From positions 1 to 14,160 of the forward strand of contig CAZJUC010000072.1 of assembly GCA_964549065.1 (NCBI GenBank): 14,160 nt of DNA, in the 5' to 3' direction. The DNA is from Sva-07 sp964549065. GTDB lineage: Bacteria > Actinomycetota > Acidimicrobiia > Acidimicrobiales > Ilumatobacteraceae. Of the stretch, positions 1-8,360 are shown piece after piece. The notes beneath the pieces are model-generated. The model saw nothing but the letters and a program-made list of their open reading frames with translations. It was not told the origin of the DNA and did no database searches. The position numbers were made by a program, and so were the translations under genes. The first letter of the stretch is position 1. Each line of letters starts with the position of its first letter.

Positions 1-2
1 AG

Positions 3-548
3 GGTCGCGTGATCTCGGTGCACGGCCTCGACAAGTTCCCGCGGATGACCGACTACGTGATCCCGCCCGGTGTGCGCATCGCCGACGCCGACCGTGTGCG
101 GCTCGGCGCCCACCTCGCCGAGGGCACCACGGTGATGCACGAGGGCTTCTGCAACTTCAATGCCGGCACGCTCGGCGTGTCGATGGTCGAGGGGCGGATC
201 TCGGCCGGCGTGGTCGTCGGTGACGGCAGCGACATCGGTGGCGGCTCGTCGATCCAGGGAACGCTCTCGGGTGGCGGCACCGAACAGATCACGATCGGCG
301 AGCGATGCCTGCTCGGCGCGAACGCCGGCATCGGCATCAGTCTCGGGGACGACTGCGTGGTCGAGGCCGGTCTGTACGTCACGGCGAGCACACCGGTGCT
401 CACACCGCAAGGTGTGGTGAAAGCTCGCGAACTCAGCGGCCAGAGCCGGCTGATGTTCCTGCGCGACGGCCAGAGCGGCAAGGTCGTCGCCCGCGCCCGC
501 CTCGGAAGCTGGGGCGAACTGAACGAAGAACTCCACTCCGCCCAGTGA
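3..548 (+). CDS. dapD: 2,3,4,5-tetrahydropyridine-2,6-dicarboxylate N-succinyltransferase, C-terminal part (5' truncated by window edge)
   Basis: The reading frame is open to the left edge, so the true start lies outside the window; the GTG at position 9 is internal. The product is DapD, which succinylates tetrahydrodipicolinate in the succinylase branch of meso-diaminopimelate/lysine synthesis in the cytoplasm. What is visible is the left-handed beta-helix of hexapeptide repeats (V-x-x-G-x-x-I pattern around VRLGAHLAEGTTVMHEGF and VVVGDGSDIGGGSSI), then LLGANAGIGISLGDDC and the terminal AREL-SG segment. These match the mycobacterial-type DapD (about 317 aa) closely, and about 180 residues are present here. 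The gene ends 2 nt before a palindrome that probably terminates it. No frameshift is seen. Confidence 0.95.
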   Translation, partial: GRVISVHGLDKFPRMTDYVIPPGVRIADADRVRLGAHLAEGTTVMHEGFCNFNAGTLGVSMVEGRISAGVVVGDGSDIGGGSSIQGTLSGGGTEQITIGERCLLGANAGIGISLGDDCVVEAGLYVTASTPVLTPQGVVKARELSGQSRLMFLRDGQSGKVVARARLGSWGELNEELHSAQ

Positions 549-550
549 CG

Positions 551-581
551 ATCACGCCAGGGGTCAGACCCCAGGCGTGAT
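551..581. terminator. Near-perfect palindrome downstream of dapD, likely terminator or REP-like element
   Basis: Arms ATCACGCCAGGGGTC (551-565) and GACCCCAGGCGTGAT (567-581) are reverse complements except for one A:A mismatch, around a single central A. The core GGGGTCAGACCCC is a perfect 6-bp palindrome. It starts 2 nt after the dapD stop, which fits a transcription terminator, but there is no T-tract. The same sequence could be a dispersed palindromic repeat. Confidence 0.65.
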
Positions 582-586
582 CGCAG

Positions 587-592
587 TAGCGT
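587..592 (+). promoter_or_regulatory. Possible -10 hexamer for a leaderless ligD-polymerase transcript
   Basis: TAGCGT fits the TANNNT -10 pattern and ends 7 nt before the ATG at 600. It overlaps the alternative GTG start at 591, so if it is used as a promoter the ATG at 600 is the start. No convincing -35 element is visible. Confidence 0.3.
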
Positions 593-599
593 GCCGGAG

Positions 600-1640
600 A
601 TGGGCAAGGCCGACGAGTTCGGGACGCCGGTCGAGGTCGAAGCCGGCTCGCGGGCGGTGGCGATCACCAACCCGGACAAGGCGATGTTCCCATCGGTCGG
701 GCCGGCGAAGGAGCCACGTTCGAAGCTCGATCTGGCGCGGTACCACGTGTCGGTCGGCGACGCCTTGATGCGCACGGTGCGCGACCGGCCGGTGCTGCTC
801 GAGCGGTACCCGAACGGGGTGCGGGAGAAGTCGTTCTTCCAGAAGCGCATCCCCGACTCGGCGCCCGACTGGTTGCAGACCACCACCGTCGAGACGATCA
901 ACGGCACACCATCGCGGGCGCTCGTGATCGCCGACCTCGCCCACGTGCTGTGGGCGGTGAACATGGGGGTGCTCGGCTTGCACGTGTGGCCGTTCCGGGC
1001 ATCGACGCCGGACGACCACGACGAGATGCGCATCGACCTCGACCCCTCCCCCGGCGTCGACTTCGACATGGTGCGCGAGTCAGCAGGCCTGGCGCGCGAT
1101 CTGCTCGCCGAGTACGGGATGATCGGCTTCCCGAAGACCACCGGCAGCAAGGGCATCCACGTGTACGTACGCGTCGAGCCGGGCTGGGACTCGTTCGCCG
1201 TACGCGGCGCCGTCATCGCTCTCGGGCGCGAACTGGCTCGCCGCCATCCCGACCTGATCACCGACAACTGGTGGAAGGAAGAGCGCGGCACCCGGGTGTT
1301 CGTCGACTTCAACCAGAACGCGCCGCACAAGAACATGTTCGGCGCGTGGGGGGTGCGACCGCGTGTGGGAGCACAGGTGTCGACGCCGTTCGGCTGGGAC
1401 GAACTCGACACGATCGACCCTGAGGCGATGACGATCGACACTGTTCCCGCGCGGCTCGCCGAGCGTGGTGATCCGTGGGAGTTGATGGACGACACCGCCG
1501 TGTCGATCGCCCCGTTGGTCGAGCGGTTCGCTGCCGACCTCGCCGACGGCATTCCCGACGCACCATGGCCGCCGGTGTATCCGAAGATGCCGAACGAAGC
1601 GCCGAGGGTGCAACCGAGCCGGGCCCGCCGACCCGACTGA
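600..1640 (+). CDS. LigD-type polymerase/primase domain protein (stand-alone PolDom)
   Basis: This is an archaeo-eukaryotic primase-like polymerase domain of the DNA ligase D family, which adds (ribo)nucleotides at breaks during Ku-dependent end joining. Numbering from the ATG at 600 (346 aa), the NPDK motif (K27) begins the domain, LGLHVWPF holds the conserved His (H128), RIDLDPSPG supplies the metal-binding D146/D148, and VFVDFNQN supplies the third Asp (D236). TTGSKGIHVYV is the family's conserved Ser-Lys-Gly-x-His block. No ligase or nuclease domain is present in the protein or next to it, as in actinobacteria where LigD functions are split. A GTG at 591 would add three residues; I prefer 600 because a -10-like hexamer overlaps the GTG. 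The gene converges with the next one. Confidence 0.9.
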   Translation: MGKADEFGTPVEVEAGSRAVAITNPDKAMFPSVGPAKEPRSKLDLARYHVSVGDALMRTVRDRPVLLERYPNGVREKSFFQKRIPDSAPDWLQTTTVETINGTPSRALVIADLAHVLWAVNMGVLGLHVWPFRASTPDDHDEMRIDLDPSPGVDFDMVRESAGLARDLLAEYGMIGFPKTTGSKGIHVYVRVEPGWDSFAVRGAVIALGRELARRHPDLITDNWWKEERGTRVFVDFNQNAPHKNMFGAWGVRPRVGAQVSTPFGWDELDTIDPEAMTIDTVPARLAERGDPWELMDDTAVSIAPLVERFAADLADGIPDAPWPPVYPKMPNEAPRVQPSRARRPD

Positions 1641-1659
1641 GCCTGGTTCCTCGCGTCCG

Positions 1660-1707
1660 GGTCTCCGGGAGCCGGGTGGTCCCAGGGAACCGGTCTCCGG
1701 GAACCAC
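1660..1707. terminator. Repeat/hairpin region between convergent genes
   Basis: The 68-nt gap between two convergent stops carries GGTCTCCGGGA twice, at 1660-1670 and 1692-1702 if the trailing base is counted (13/14 identity over 14 nt). It also holds an imperfect stem, GTGGTCCC (1676-1683) against GGGAACCAC (1699-1707), with one bulged base. The position suits a bidirectional terminator. No T-tract is present. Confidence 0.4.
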
Positions 1708-1708
1708 G

Positions 1709-2644
1709 TCAGGCAGGCGAATCGTCGGGGACCGGTTCGAACGACACGTGCGCGGTACGGCCGACGATCAGCAGACCCATCAGCAAGCCGACGATGCCGA
1801 TCCAGGCGGTCGGCACGATCGATTCGTCGAGAACGAGCACGGCAAGCAGGGTGGCCGTCAGCGGTTCGGCCAGCACCAGCGTCACCGTGGTGGCCGAGGT
1901 GAGCCGCCGCAGGCCGTAGCCGTACAGGATGTAGGCGAGCCCGGTCGCGAGCAGTCCGAGCTGCAGTGCCATCAGGAGCCCGTCACGGGTCGCGATCCAC
2001 CCGAATGGCTCACCCGGGGCGAGCAGCGCCACGATGGTCGAGCCGACGAGAAAGCTCGACGCCAGCGTCAGCACCGGGTCGACGCCGCGTTCCATCACCG
2101 CTTTCGAGGTGGCCGAGTAGAGGGCGTAGCCGGAGCCTGCGCCAAGGGCGAAGAGGAGCCCGACTGCGTCGACAGGATCGCCGGACGAGTCGCCGGCGTT
2201 CTGGGCGAGCACGAGCACGGCGCCACCGGTGACGGAGACGACCGTGCCGACGGCCAACCACCGACTGGGGCGCACATCTCGCCAGGCCCATTCGAGCGCA
2301 CCAGCGAAGAACGGCCCGCTCCCGATGCCGACGATCGTGCCGACGGCCACGCCGGTCCGCTCGACCGCCTCGAAGAACATGGGCGTGTAGGCCGCCACGC
2401 CGAACCCGCCGAGCAGGAGCACCCCACGGTTCGCGCGCAGCGGAGCACCGATGGGCCTGATCGACCCACGGGTGCCCCGCCACCACACGACCAGCCACAG
2501 CACCACCGTGCCGATGACGATGCGAGTCGCGCCCACGCCCAGCGCTGTGCTGCCGTCCGGCCCGAGTTCGCGTGCGGTACCCGCCGTGCCGAACAATGCC
2601 GCAGCCGTCACGACGGCGAGCACGGGGCGCAGGGTCGACGGCAC
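1709..2644 (-). CDS. EamA/DMT-family transporter
   Basis: This 311-aa integral membrane protein belongs to the drug/metabolite transporter superfamily with two EamA repeats. About ten hydrophobic segments are visible, beginning at LRPVLAVVTAAALFG and ending at WIGIVGLLMGLLIVG, and each half has the typical Ala/Gly-rich helices (FGTAGTARELG; YALYSATSK; LAEPLTATLLAVLVLDE, the last being a hallmark of EamA repeat 2). The substrate cannot be read from sequence; relatives export amino acids or metabolites. The GTG start at 2644 is the only reasonable one, because an in-frame TAG lies 9 nt upstream. No Shine-Dalgarno sequence is visible; TAGAAA just upstream could serve as a -10. It is divergent from the pirin gene and convergent with the LigD-like gene. 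Confidence 0.88.
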   Translation of the reverse strand: MPSTLRPVLAVVTAAALFGTAGTARELGPDGSTALGVGATRIVIGTVVLWLVVWWRGTRGSIRPIGAPLRANRGVLLLGGFGVAAYTPMFFEAVERTGVAVGTIVGIGSGPFFAGALEWAWRDVRPSRWLAVGTVVSVTGGAVLVLAQNAGDSSGDPVDAVGLLFALGAGSGYALYSATSKAVMERGVDPVLTLASSFLVGSTIVALLAPGEPFGWIATRDGLLMALQLGLLATGLAYILYGYGLRRLTSATTVTLVLAEPLTATLLAVLVLDESIVPTAWIGIVGLLMGLLIVGRTAHVSFEPVPDDSPA

Positions 2645-2686
2645 CGGGGATTTCTAGCGGGTGTGGTCGTCGTCCACGATCCGGAA

Positions 2687-2710
2687 TATAGTTGCGTGCA
2701 CAACTGTTAT
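2687..2710 (+). promoter_or_regulatory. Pirin promoter with MarR-like inverted repeat
   Basis: AGTTG (2690-2694) and CAACT (2701-2705) form perfect 5-bp arms around CGTGCA, the size and TTG...CAA layout typical of MarR-family operators. Two possible -10 hexamers overlap or abut it: TATAGT (2687-2692), and TGTTAT (2705-2710), which ends 7 nt before the ATG and would give a leaderless mRNA. A regulator bound here would block either. No MarR gene is in the window, so this is inference from the palindrome. Confidence 0.45.
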
Positions 2711-2717
2711 CCTGCAC

Positions 2718-3434
2718 ATGACCGAGACGCCCGTCATCGACATCCGCCGCGCGAGCCATCGCCCGCACACGAAGATCGGCTGGCTCGACTCGAAGCACTC
2801 GTTCAGCTTCGGTCGCCACTTCGACCCGACGAACACCGGCCACGGCCTGCTGCTCGTCAACAACGACGACATCGTGCGAGGCGGCACCGGATTCGACACG
2901 CACCCACATCGCGACATGGAGATCGTCACCTGGGTGCTCTCCGGCGAACTCGAGCACAAGGACTCCGAACGCAACCGAGGGATCCTCTATCCGGGTCTGG
3001 CCCAGCGAATGTCGGCAGGAACCGGTATCTGGCACAGCGAGATGAACAACTCCGGCAGTGACGATGTCCACTTCGTGCAGATGTGGGTGCCACCGGACAC
3101 CGAGTCGATCGACCCCGGCTACGAACAGCTCGACATCAACGCCGAACTCGACCGTGGAGGCCTCGTTCCGATCGCGTCGGGCAAGGGCCACGATGCGGCG
3201 ATCTCGATCCGCCAACATGGGGCCGTGCTCTGGGGCGGCCGTCTCGCCGCCGGCGAGTCGGCGACGGTGCCCGATGATCGCCACGTGCACGTGTTCGTGG
3301 CGCTCGGCTCCGCCCGGCTCGATGTCGCCGGGGCGTTGTCGACCGGCGACGCAGTGCGCCTCACCGACGCCGGATCGCCGACCTTCACCGCCGGATCCGA
3401 GGGCGCCGAGGTGCTGATCTGGGCGACCTCGTGA
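2718..3434 (+). CDS. Pirin family protein (bicupin, quercetinase-like)
   Basis: This 238-aa protein is a pirin, a two-cupin metalloprotein; some bacterial members are quercetin 2,3-dioxygenases and others act as redox-linked regulators. The N-terminal metal site is complete: H62 and H64 in FDTHPHRDMEIVTWVLSGEL, and H106 and E108 in GTGIWHSEMNN, equivalent to His56/His58/His101/Glu103 of human pirin. The C-terminal cupin (about residues 150-238) is present and lacks an obvious metal set, as is usual. The ATG at 2718 gives the family-typical MTETPVIDIRRA start; the frame is open further upstream, but that would run through the palindromic promoter. It is followed after 12 nt by the nitroreductase gene, so the two are likely co-transcribed and perhaps respond to the same electrophile or phenolic signal. 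Confidence 0.92.
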   Translation: MTETPVIDIRRASHRPHTKIGWLDSKHSFSFGRHFDPTNTGHGLLLVNNDDIVRGGTGFDTHPHRDMEIVTWVLSGELEHKDSERNRGILYPGLAQRMSAGTGIWHSEMNNSGSDDVHFVQMWVPPDTESIDPGYEQLDINAELDRGGLVPIASGKGHDAAISIRQHGAVLWGGRLAAGESATVPDDRHVHVFVALGSARLDVAGALSTGDAVRLTDAGSPTFTAGSEGAEVLIWATS

Positions 3435-3446
3435 CATCCTGATCGC

Positions 3447-4034
3447 ATGGACACTCCGGACGGCATCGATCGCACGCGATTCGACGAGTTCTCGAACCTG
3501 GTACGAGCGCGCCGGACGTCGATGATCGTCGACCAGGATCGCGACGTGCCGCTCGAGATCGTCGCCGAGCTGTGCGGTCTCGCCACCTGGGCGCCGAACC
3601 ACAAGAAGACCTGGCCGTGGCGCTTCGCCGTGTTCACCGGCAACGGCCGCGCTCGGCTCGGCGACACCATGGCCGACGAGATGGAGCGCGCCGGCTTCGG
3701 CGACGACGTGAAACGGGCCAAGACCCGCACGAAGTACCTGCGCACTCCCCTCACGCTCGTGGTCGGGTGCGCCCCGCACGAGAACGAGATGCTGCACCAC
3801 GAGAACCGCGACGCCGTGGCAGCGGGAGTCCAGACCCTGCTGCTCGGCGCGACGGCGCTCGGCCTGGCGAGCTTCTGGTCGAGCCCCGCACTCGAGGCGC
3901 CGGCAGCGGTGCTGGAGCTGTGTGACTTCGGACCCGACGATCGCCTGATCGCGATCGTCTACCTCGGTTGGGCCAGCCAGGACTGTCCTCCCCCCGAGCG
4001 GCCGCAGCTCCCGATCACCCACGTCGACGCCTAA
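3447..4034 (+). CDS. Nitroreductase family protein (YdjA-like FMN oxidoreductase)
   Basis: This 195-aa protein has the nitroreductase fold signature: an N-terminal RARRTS segment for FMN phosphate binding, then LATWAPNHKKTWPWRFAVF, the equivalent of the family's APDHKxxxPWhF motif that contacts FMN and builds the active site. GVQTLLLGATALGLASFWSS is the conserved helix following it, and DRLIAIVYLGWA is the closing strand. The short length resembles the single-domain YdjA subgroup. Homologues are cytoplasmic homodimers using NAD(P)H to reduce nitro compounds or quinones, but the real substrate is unknown. It lies 12 nt downstream of the pirin gene, and that pairing suggests a shared role in handling aromatic or quinone compounds. 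No clear ribosome-binding site precedes the ATG. Confidence 0.9.
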   Translation: MDTPDGIDRTRFDEFSNLVRARRTSMIVDQDRDVPLEIVAELCGLATWAPNHKKTWPWRFAVFTGNGRARLGDTMADEMERAGFGDDVKRAKTRTKYLRTPLTLVVGCAPHENEMLHHENRDAVAAGVQTLLLGATALGLASFWSSPALEAPAAVLELCDFGPDDRLIAIVYLGWASQDCPPPERPQLPITHVDA

Positions 4035-4133
4035 CCCCCCGTTCGCGTCGCATTTCGGGTGGGGCGGCCCGCCGATGGCGTCACGCAAACGTGGGTTTTC
4101 GCCGCCGGGGGCCGCAACGGCGAGACTGTTCTG

Positions 4134-4748
4134 GTGAGTACCGGCCAGCAGCAGGCGATCGTGACCCTCGACCTCGAGGGTGTGCTCGTTCCGGAGATCT
4201 GGATCGCCGTCGCCGAGCGCACGGGCATCCATGGGCTGCGCCGCACCACCCGCGACGAACCCGACTACGACGTGCTGATGCGCTACCGGTTGGACCTGCT
4301 CGCCGAGCACGGCCTGACGATCTCGCTGATCGATGACGTGATCGCTGGGCTCGAACCGCTCGACGGCGCCCGAGTGTTCCTCGACGAACTGCGCTCGGAG
4401 ACCCAGGTGATCCTGCTGTCGGACACGTTCGAACAGTTCGCCCGTCCCCTGATGCAACAGCTCGGCTGGCCGACGGTGCTGTGTCACCGGCTGGTCGTCG
4501 ACGACGATCGCATCGTCGACTACCGGCTCCGTCAGCCGAACCAGAAGCAGCATGCCGTCGAGGCCCTGCGAGGCCTGGAGTACCGGGTGATCGCCGCCGG
4601 CGACAGCTACAACGACACCACGATGCTCGGCGCTGCCGACCACGGCTACCTGTTCCACGCCCCGGCGAACGTGATCGCCGAGTTCCCCCAGTTCCCTGCG
4701 CTCGACACCTACGACGACCTGCTCGCCGCCGTCCGATCACACCTCTGA
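4134..4748 (+). CDS. thrH: ThrH-type HAD phosphatase (bifunctional phosphoserine phosphatase/homoserine phosphotransferase)
   Basis: This 204-aa protein closely resembles Pseudomonas ThrH (205 aa), which hydrolyses phosphoserine and can transfer the phosphate to homoserine. The HAD motif I reads DLEGVLVPEIW (nucleophile D13, with Glu at the usual second-Asp position, a ThrH trait). The cap carries TTRDEPDYDVLM, motif II is VILLSDTFEQF, and motif IV is VIAAGDSYNDTTML followed by FHAPANVIAEFPQFPA. These blocks are diagnostic. The start is the GTG at 4134, giving family-typical length; the frame is open further upstream to 4059 but that part has no similarity. There is a 99-nt gap after the nitroreductase gene, so it may have its own promoter. 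It is convergent with the MFS gene, with 65 nt between them and no strong terminator seen. Confidence 0.92.
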   Translation: MSTGQQQAIVTLDLEGVLVPEIWIAVAERTGIHGLRRTTRDEPDYDVLMRYRLDLLAEHGLTISLIDDVIAGLEPLDGARVFLDELRSETQVILLSDTFEQFARPLMQQLGWPTVLCHRLVVDDDRIVDYRLRQPNQKQHAVEALRGLEYRVIAAGDSYNDTTMLGAADHGYLFHAPANVIAEFPQFPALDTYDDLLAAVRSHL

Positions 4749-4813
4749 TCGACGATGCTGCGCGCGCTCGACTGCCACGAGGCCTCGAATCGAGACCGTG
4801 CGAGATCGGGACC

Positions 4814-6234
4814 TCAGGATCCGTTCTCGTAGCGTTCGACCCCGCGCAGCACGAGGGGCAACATCACCCCCACGAACACGAGCAGACTGCCGCTCACGAA
4901 GATCGCCGATCGCACTCCGAACTCGTTGGCCAACAGACCGCCGACGAGCGCACCGAACGGCATGCCGAGGTACACCAGGAAGCGATAGCTCGCCCCTACC
5001 CGGCCCAGCATCTCGTCGGGGATCAGACGCTGCCGCAACGCCAGCGTGAGCACGTTCCACACCATCACCGAGGCGAGCGACACCGCCGAGAGCAGCCCGA
5101 CGAGGACCGGCGATGACGTCACCGCCATCAGCCACGTCGATGCTCCGGATCCGATCACTGCGATCGGCAGGGTCCGCCGGAGTCTGAACCGCTTGAAACG
5201 CGGGGCGATCAACGAACCGGCGATGCCACCGATCGCGCCCGGCACCAGCAGCAGACCGAAGCCGAACTCGGACAGCCCGAGCGTGTCGGTCGCGAAGATG
5301 ACGAACACGGCGTTGCCGACGAACGACGCGGTCCCGAGCGCCGTCGAGATGATCGCCAGCGTACGCAGCAACCGCTGGTTCCACAGCCAGCGAATGCCCT
5401 CGGCGAGGCTGGCGCCCATCGACGGTCGATCAACCGACGTCGGCAGCGCCGCGGTCGCCGGCCGATAGCTGCCGCTCATGAAGCCCATCACGAGTGCTGC
5501 GACCGCGAACGTGGCGGCGTCGATCCCGAACGGTACGGCGATGGCGAGGCCGAACAACAGGCCGCCGAGCGGCGGCCCGACAAGGTCGTTCATCGCCAAC
5601 TCGGTCGAGCCGAGGCGTCCGATGGCCCGCTCGAGGTCAGCTTCGTCGACTGTTGCCGGCACCATCGCCATGCTGGAGCTGTCGACGACCGCCTCGGCCG
5701 ACGCGAGCAGTGCCGTGACGAGATAGATGACCACGATCGATGTCTGATCGAACGCGATCGCTCCGACGAGGACCGCCATCACCGCAGCACGGGCGATGTC
5801 GAGGCGCATCCGGAGCAGACGGCGATCGAACCGGTCGGCCCAGGCACCACCCGGCAGGATGAAGAACAGCCACGGCAGGCGCTGCGCCACGACGACACCG
5901 GCGATCAGCCGCGGATCGGACGTGACCGAGGTGGCGAGCAGCGGCATCGCGACCAGGCGCAGACCGTCACCGAGGTTCGACAGCGCGGTGGCTGCCCACA
6001 GCAGCCGGAAGTTGCGCGGCAGCGGCCGACCGAACCGGGAGTGTCCCCCGCTCCGGCGGTTCGTGGCCGGCCGCTCGCGCTCGACGACAGCCTGGTCGAT
6101 GGCGACGGCGCGGTCACCCCGCTGCTCGTCGAACCCCCCGACGTCCACGCCGAGCGCGACCAGCGCCCGGTCGAGCTCGGCGAGCGTCGTCGGCGGCGTT
6201 CGTCGGCGTTCGGTGTCGCCCTGACCCGCCTCGT

Positions 6235-6238
<4 letters not shown>
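4814..6238 (-). CDS. MFS exporter (EntS/MFS_3-like) with hydrophilic N-terminal extension
   Basis: This is a 474-aa major facilitator transporter. The membrane part begins near residue 75 with PRNFRLLWAATALSNLGDGL, typical of the MFS_3/enterobactin-exporter-like group, and LPGGAWADRFDRR is the loop 2-3 motif A (G-x-x-x-D-R). About 12 membrane helices follow, ending FGVRSAIFVSGSLLVFVGVML. The first roughly 70 residues are hydrophilic and charged (LAELDRALVALGVDVGGF and a following Arg/Glu-rich stretch), with strongly GC-biased third positions that argue for genuine translation. The GTG start at 6238 overlaps the stop of the upstream mutase gene (GTGA), so the two are translationally coupled. 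Substrate unknown. If the extension is not translated, a later start near residue 60-70 would give normal length. Confidence 0.85.
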
Positions 6239-7818
<1,580 letters not shown>

Positions 7819-7825
7819 GACGATG

Positions 7826-7831
7826 ATCGTA
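7826..7831 (-). promoter_or_regulatory. Possible -10 hexamer for the mutase gene
   Basis: Read on the minus strand, TACGAT ends 7 nt before the ATG at 7818, fitting TANNNT and a leaderless or near-leaderless mRNA. I see no good -35 element and no Shine-Dalgarno sequence. Confidence 0.35.
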
Positions 7832-7866
7832 TTGCAGGCCCACGGCCGGCGCCTGATCCCGGGTGG

Positions 7867-7895
7867 TACGGTCGAGTGCAGTCGATCGAGGAGGT
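7867..7895 (+). promoter_or_regulatory. Possible -10 (7867-7872) and strong RBS (7888-7895) of the 63-aa small ORF
   Basis: TACGGT at 7867-7872 fits a -10 hexamer. GAGGAGGT at 7888-7895 is an almost ideal Shine-Dalgarno sequence 5 nt before the ATG at 7901. It is the best RBS in the window and the main reason to accept the short ORF that follows. No clear -35. Confidence 0.55.
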
Positions 7896-7900
7896 AGCTC

Positions 7901-8092
7901 ATGTCGTGGTTCCGCAGAAGGATCGATCGTTGGCGCAACTTGATGGCCGACAGCGACTACGCCGGCAGCCATGGCGGCGGGAGCAACAGCGGCGGGGGCA
8001 GCGCCCCGAGCCAGAGCACCCAGTCGACTTCGTATCGCGAGGCGGCGATCACCGAAGTCCGCACCCGTGGTTCGGTGGGCCCAGGCGGCTGA
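7901..8092 (+). CDS. Small protein A: cationic amphipathic helix, Gly/Ser linker, Arg-containing tail (unknown function)
   Basis: This 63-aa ORF has an excellent ribosome-binding site and strong GC bias at third codon positions, so I consider it real. I do not recognise it. Residues 1-15 (MSWFRRRIDRWRNLM) form an amphipathic helix with hydrophobic residues at 3/4, 8, 11 and 14/15 and Arg on the other face. Residues 21-43 are Gly/Ser/Gln-rich, and the tail reads YREAAITEVRTRGSVGPGG. The same three-part layout recurs in the decayed copy directly downstream (8098-8246) and in the ORF at 9484-9645, with tail similarity around [F/Y]R...TR...GP.G. There is no signal peptide or membrane-spanning segment. 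The helix might bind membranes or nucleic acid. It is divergent from the mutase gene, with 82 nt between starts. Confidence 0.6.
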   Translation: MSWFRRRIDRWRNLMADSDYAGSHGGGSNSGGGSAPSQSTQSTSYREAAITEVRTRGSVGPGG

Positions 8093-8097
8093 CTCCG

Positions 8098-8246
8098 ACG
8101 AGTCTGCTCAAGCGGACCTGGGAGCGCTTCGCCGCGTGGTGGGAGAAGGCGGCTCGGGCAGAGTCCCGCGTTCCAGCGGGCACACCGACGCCCGATTCCG
8201 CAGCGACATCTCCTCGACACGCAGCGACATCGGCCCGACCGGCTGA
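8098..8246 (+). pseudogene. Decayed copy B of the small-protein family (lost start, one-base frameshift)
   Basis: Beginning 5 nt after the stop of small protein A, the frame reads TSLLKRTWERFAAWW up to about 8142, then continues one frame over as GEGGSGRVPRSSGH and DARFRSDISSTRSDIGPTG to a stop at 8244-8246. Joined, the pieces align end to end with the 53-aa ORF at 9484 (LKR.W.RF.AWWG, then ARFR....TR). The codon aligning with that ORF's ATG is ACG (8098-8100), and restoring one G in the TGGTGGG run near 8142 would repair the frame. An AGGCGG stretch 9 nt before the ACG could be the remaining ribosome-binding site. Sequencing error is an alternative for the frameshift but would not explain the start. 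Confidence 0.5.
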
Positions 8247-8296
8247 CGAACGACATACGTCGCCATCTGCAACCTGTGGTCACGGTTCGAACCTTC

Positions 8297-8347
8297 TCGC
8301 CCTCGCACTCACCGCTCGGCGAGGGCGACGATGCATCGACGTCGCCC
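8297..8347. other. Two overlapping, mutually exclusive GC-rich hairpins
   Basis: TCGCCCTCGC (8297-8306) pairs perfectly with GCGAGGGCGA (8319-8328) across a 12-nt loop. GGGCGACG (8323-8330) pairs perfectly with CGTCGCCC (8340-8347) across a 9-nt loop. The two stems share 8323-8328 and cannot form together, an attenuator-like layout between small-protein copy B and the sigma-factor remnant. It may also be a plain terminator or chance in GC-rich DNA. No T-tract follows. Confidence 0.4.
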
Positions 8348-8360
8348 AAGAGACTCCGGC

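Noticed and set aside
53..1552. Long minus-strand open frame opposite dapD and the LigD-like gene
   Set aside because: Arg/Ser/Pro-rich composition with no domain; the plus strand carries two clearly recognised proteins. Typical antisense shadow in GC-rich DNA.
1475..3061. 528-codon plus-strand frame over the convergent and divergent junctions
   Set aside because: It spans the ends of three recognised genes in other frames and is low-complexity Arg/His/Asp sequence.
4099..4123. Stem TCGCCG/CGGCGA just before the thrH start
   Set aside because: Six pairs with a 13-nt loop is expected by chance here; no riboswitch-like conserved sequence is visible.
2010..4658. 882-codon minus-strand open frame across EamA, pirin, nitroreductase and thrH
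   Set aside because: It crosses four recognised genes and their intergenic gaps and has no recognisable motif; low stop frequency is expected at this GC content.
4778..4787. CGAGGCCTCG perfect 10-nt palindrome between thrH and the MFS gene
   Set aside because: It has no loop and no T-tract and is short for a GC-rich genome; not convincing as a terminator.
8276..8300. GGTTCGAACC resembling a tRNA T-loop
   Set aside because: The flanking bases do not pair into a T stem, and no acceptor or anticodon arm can be drawn around it.
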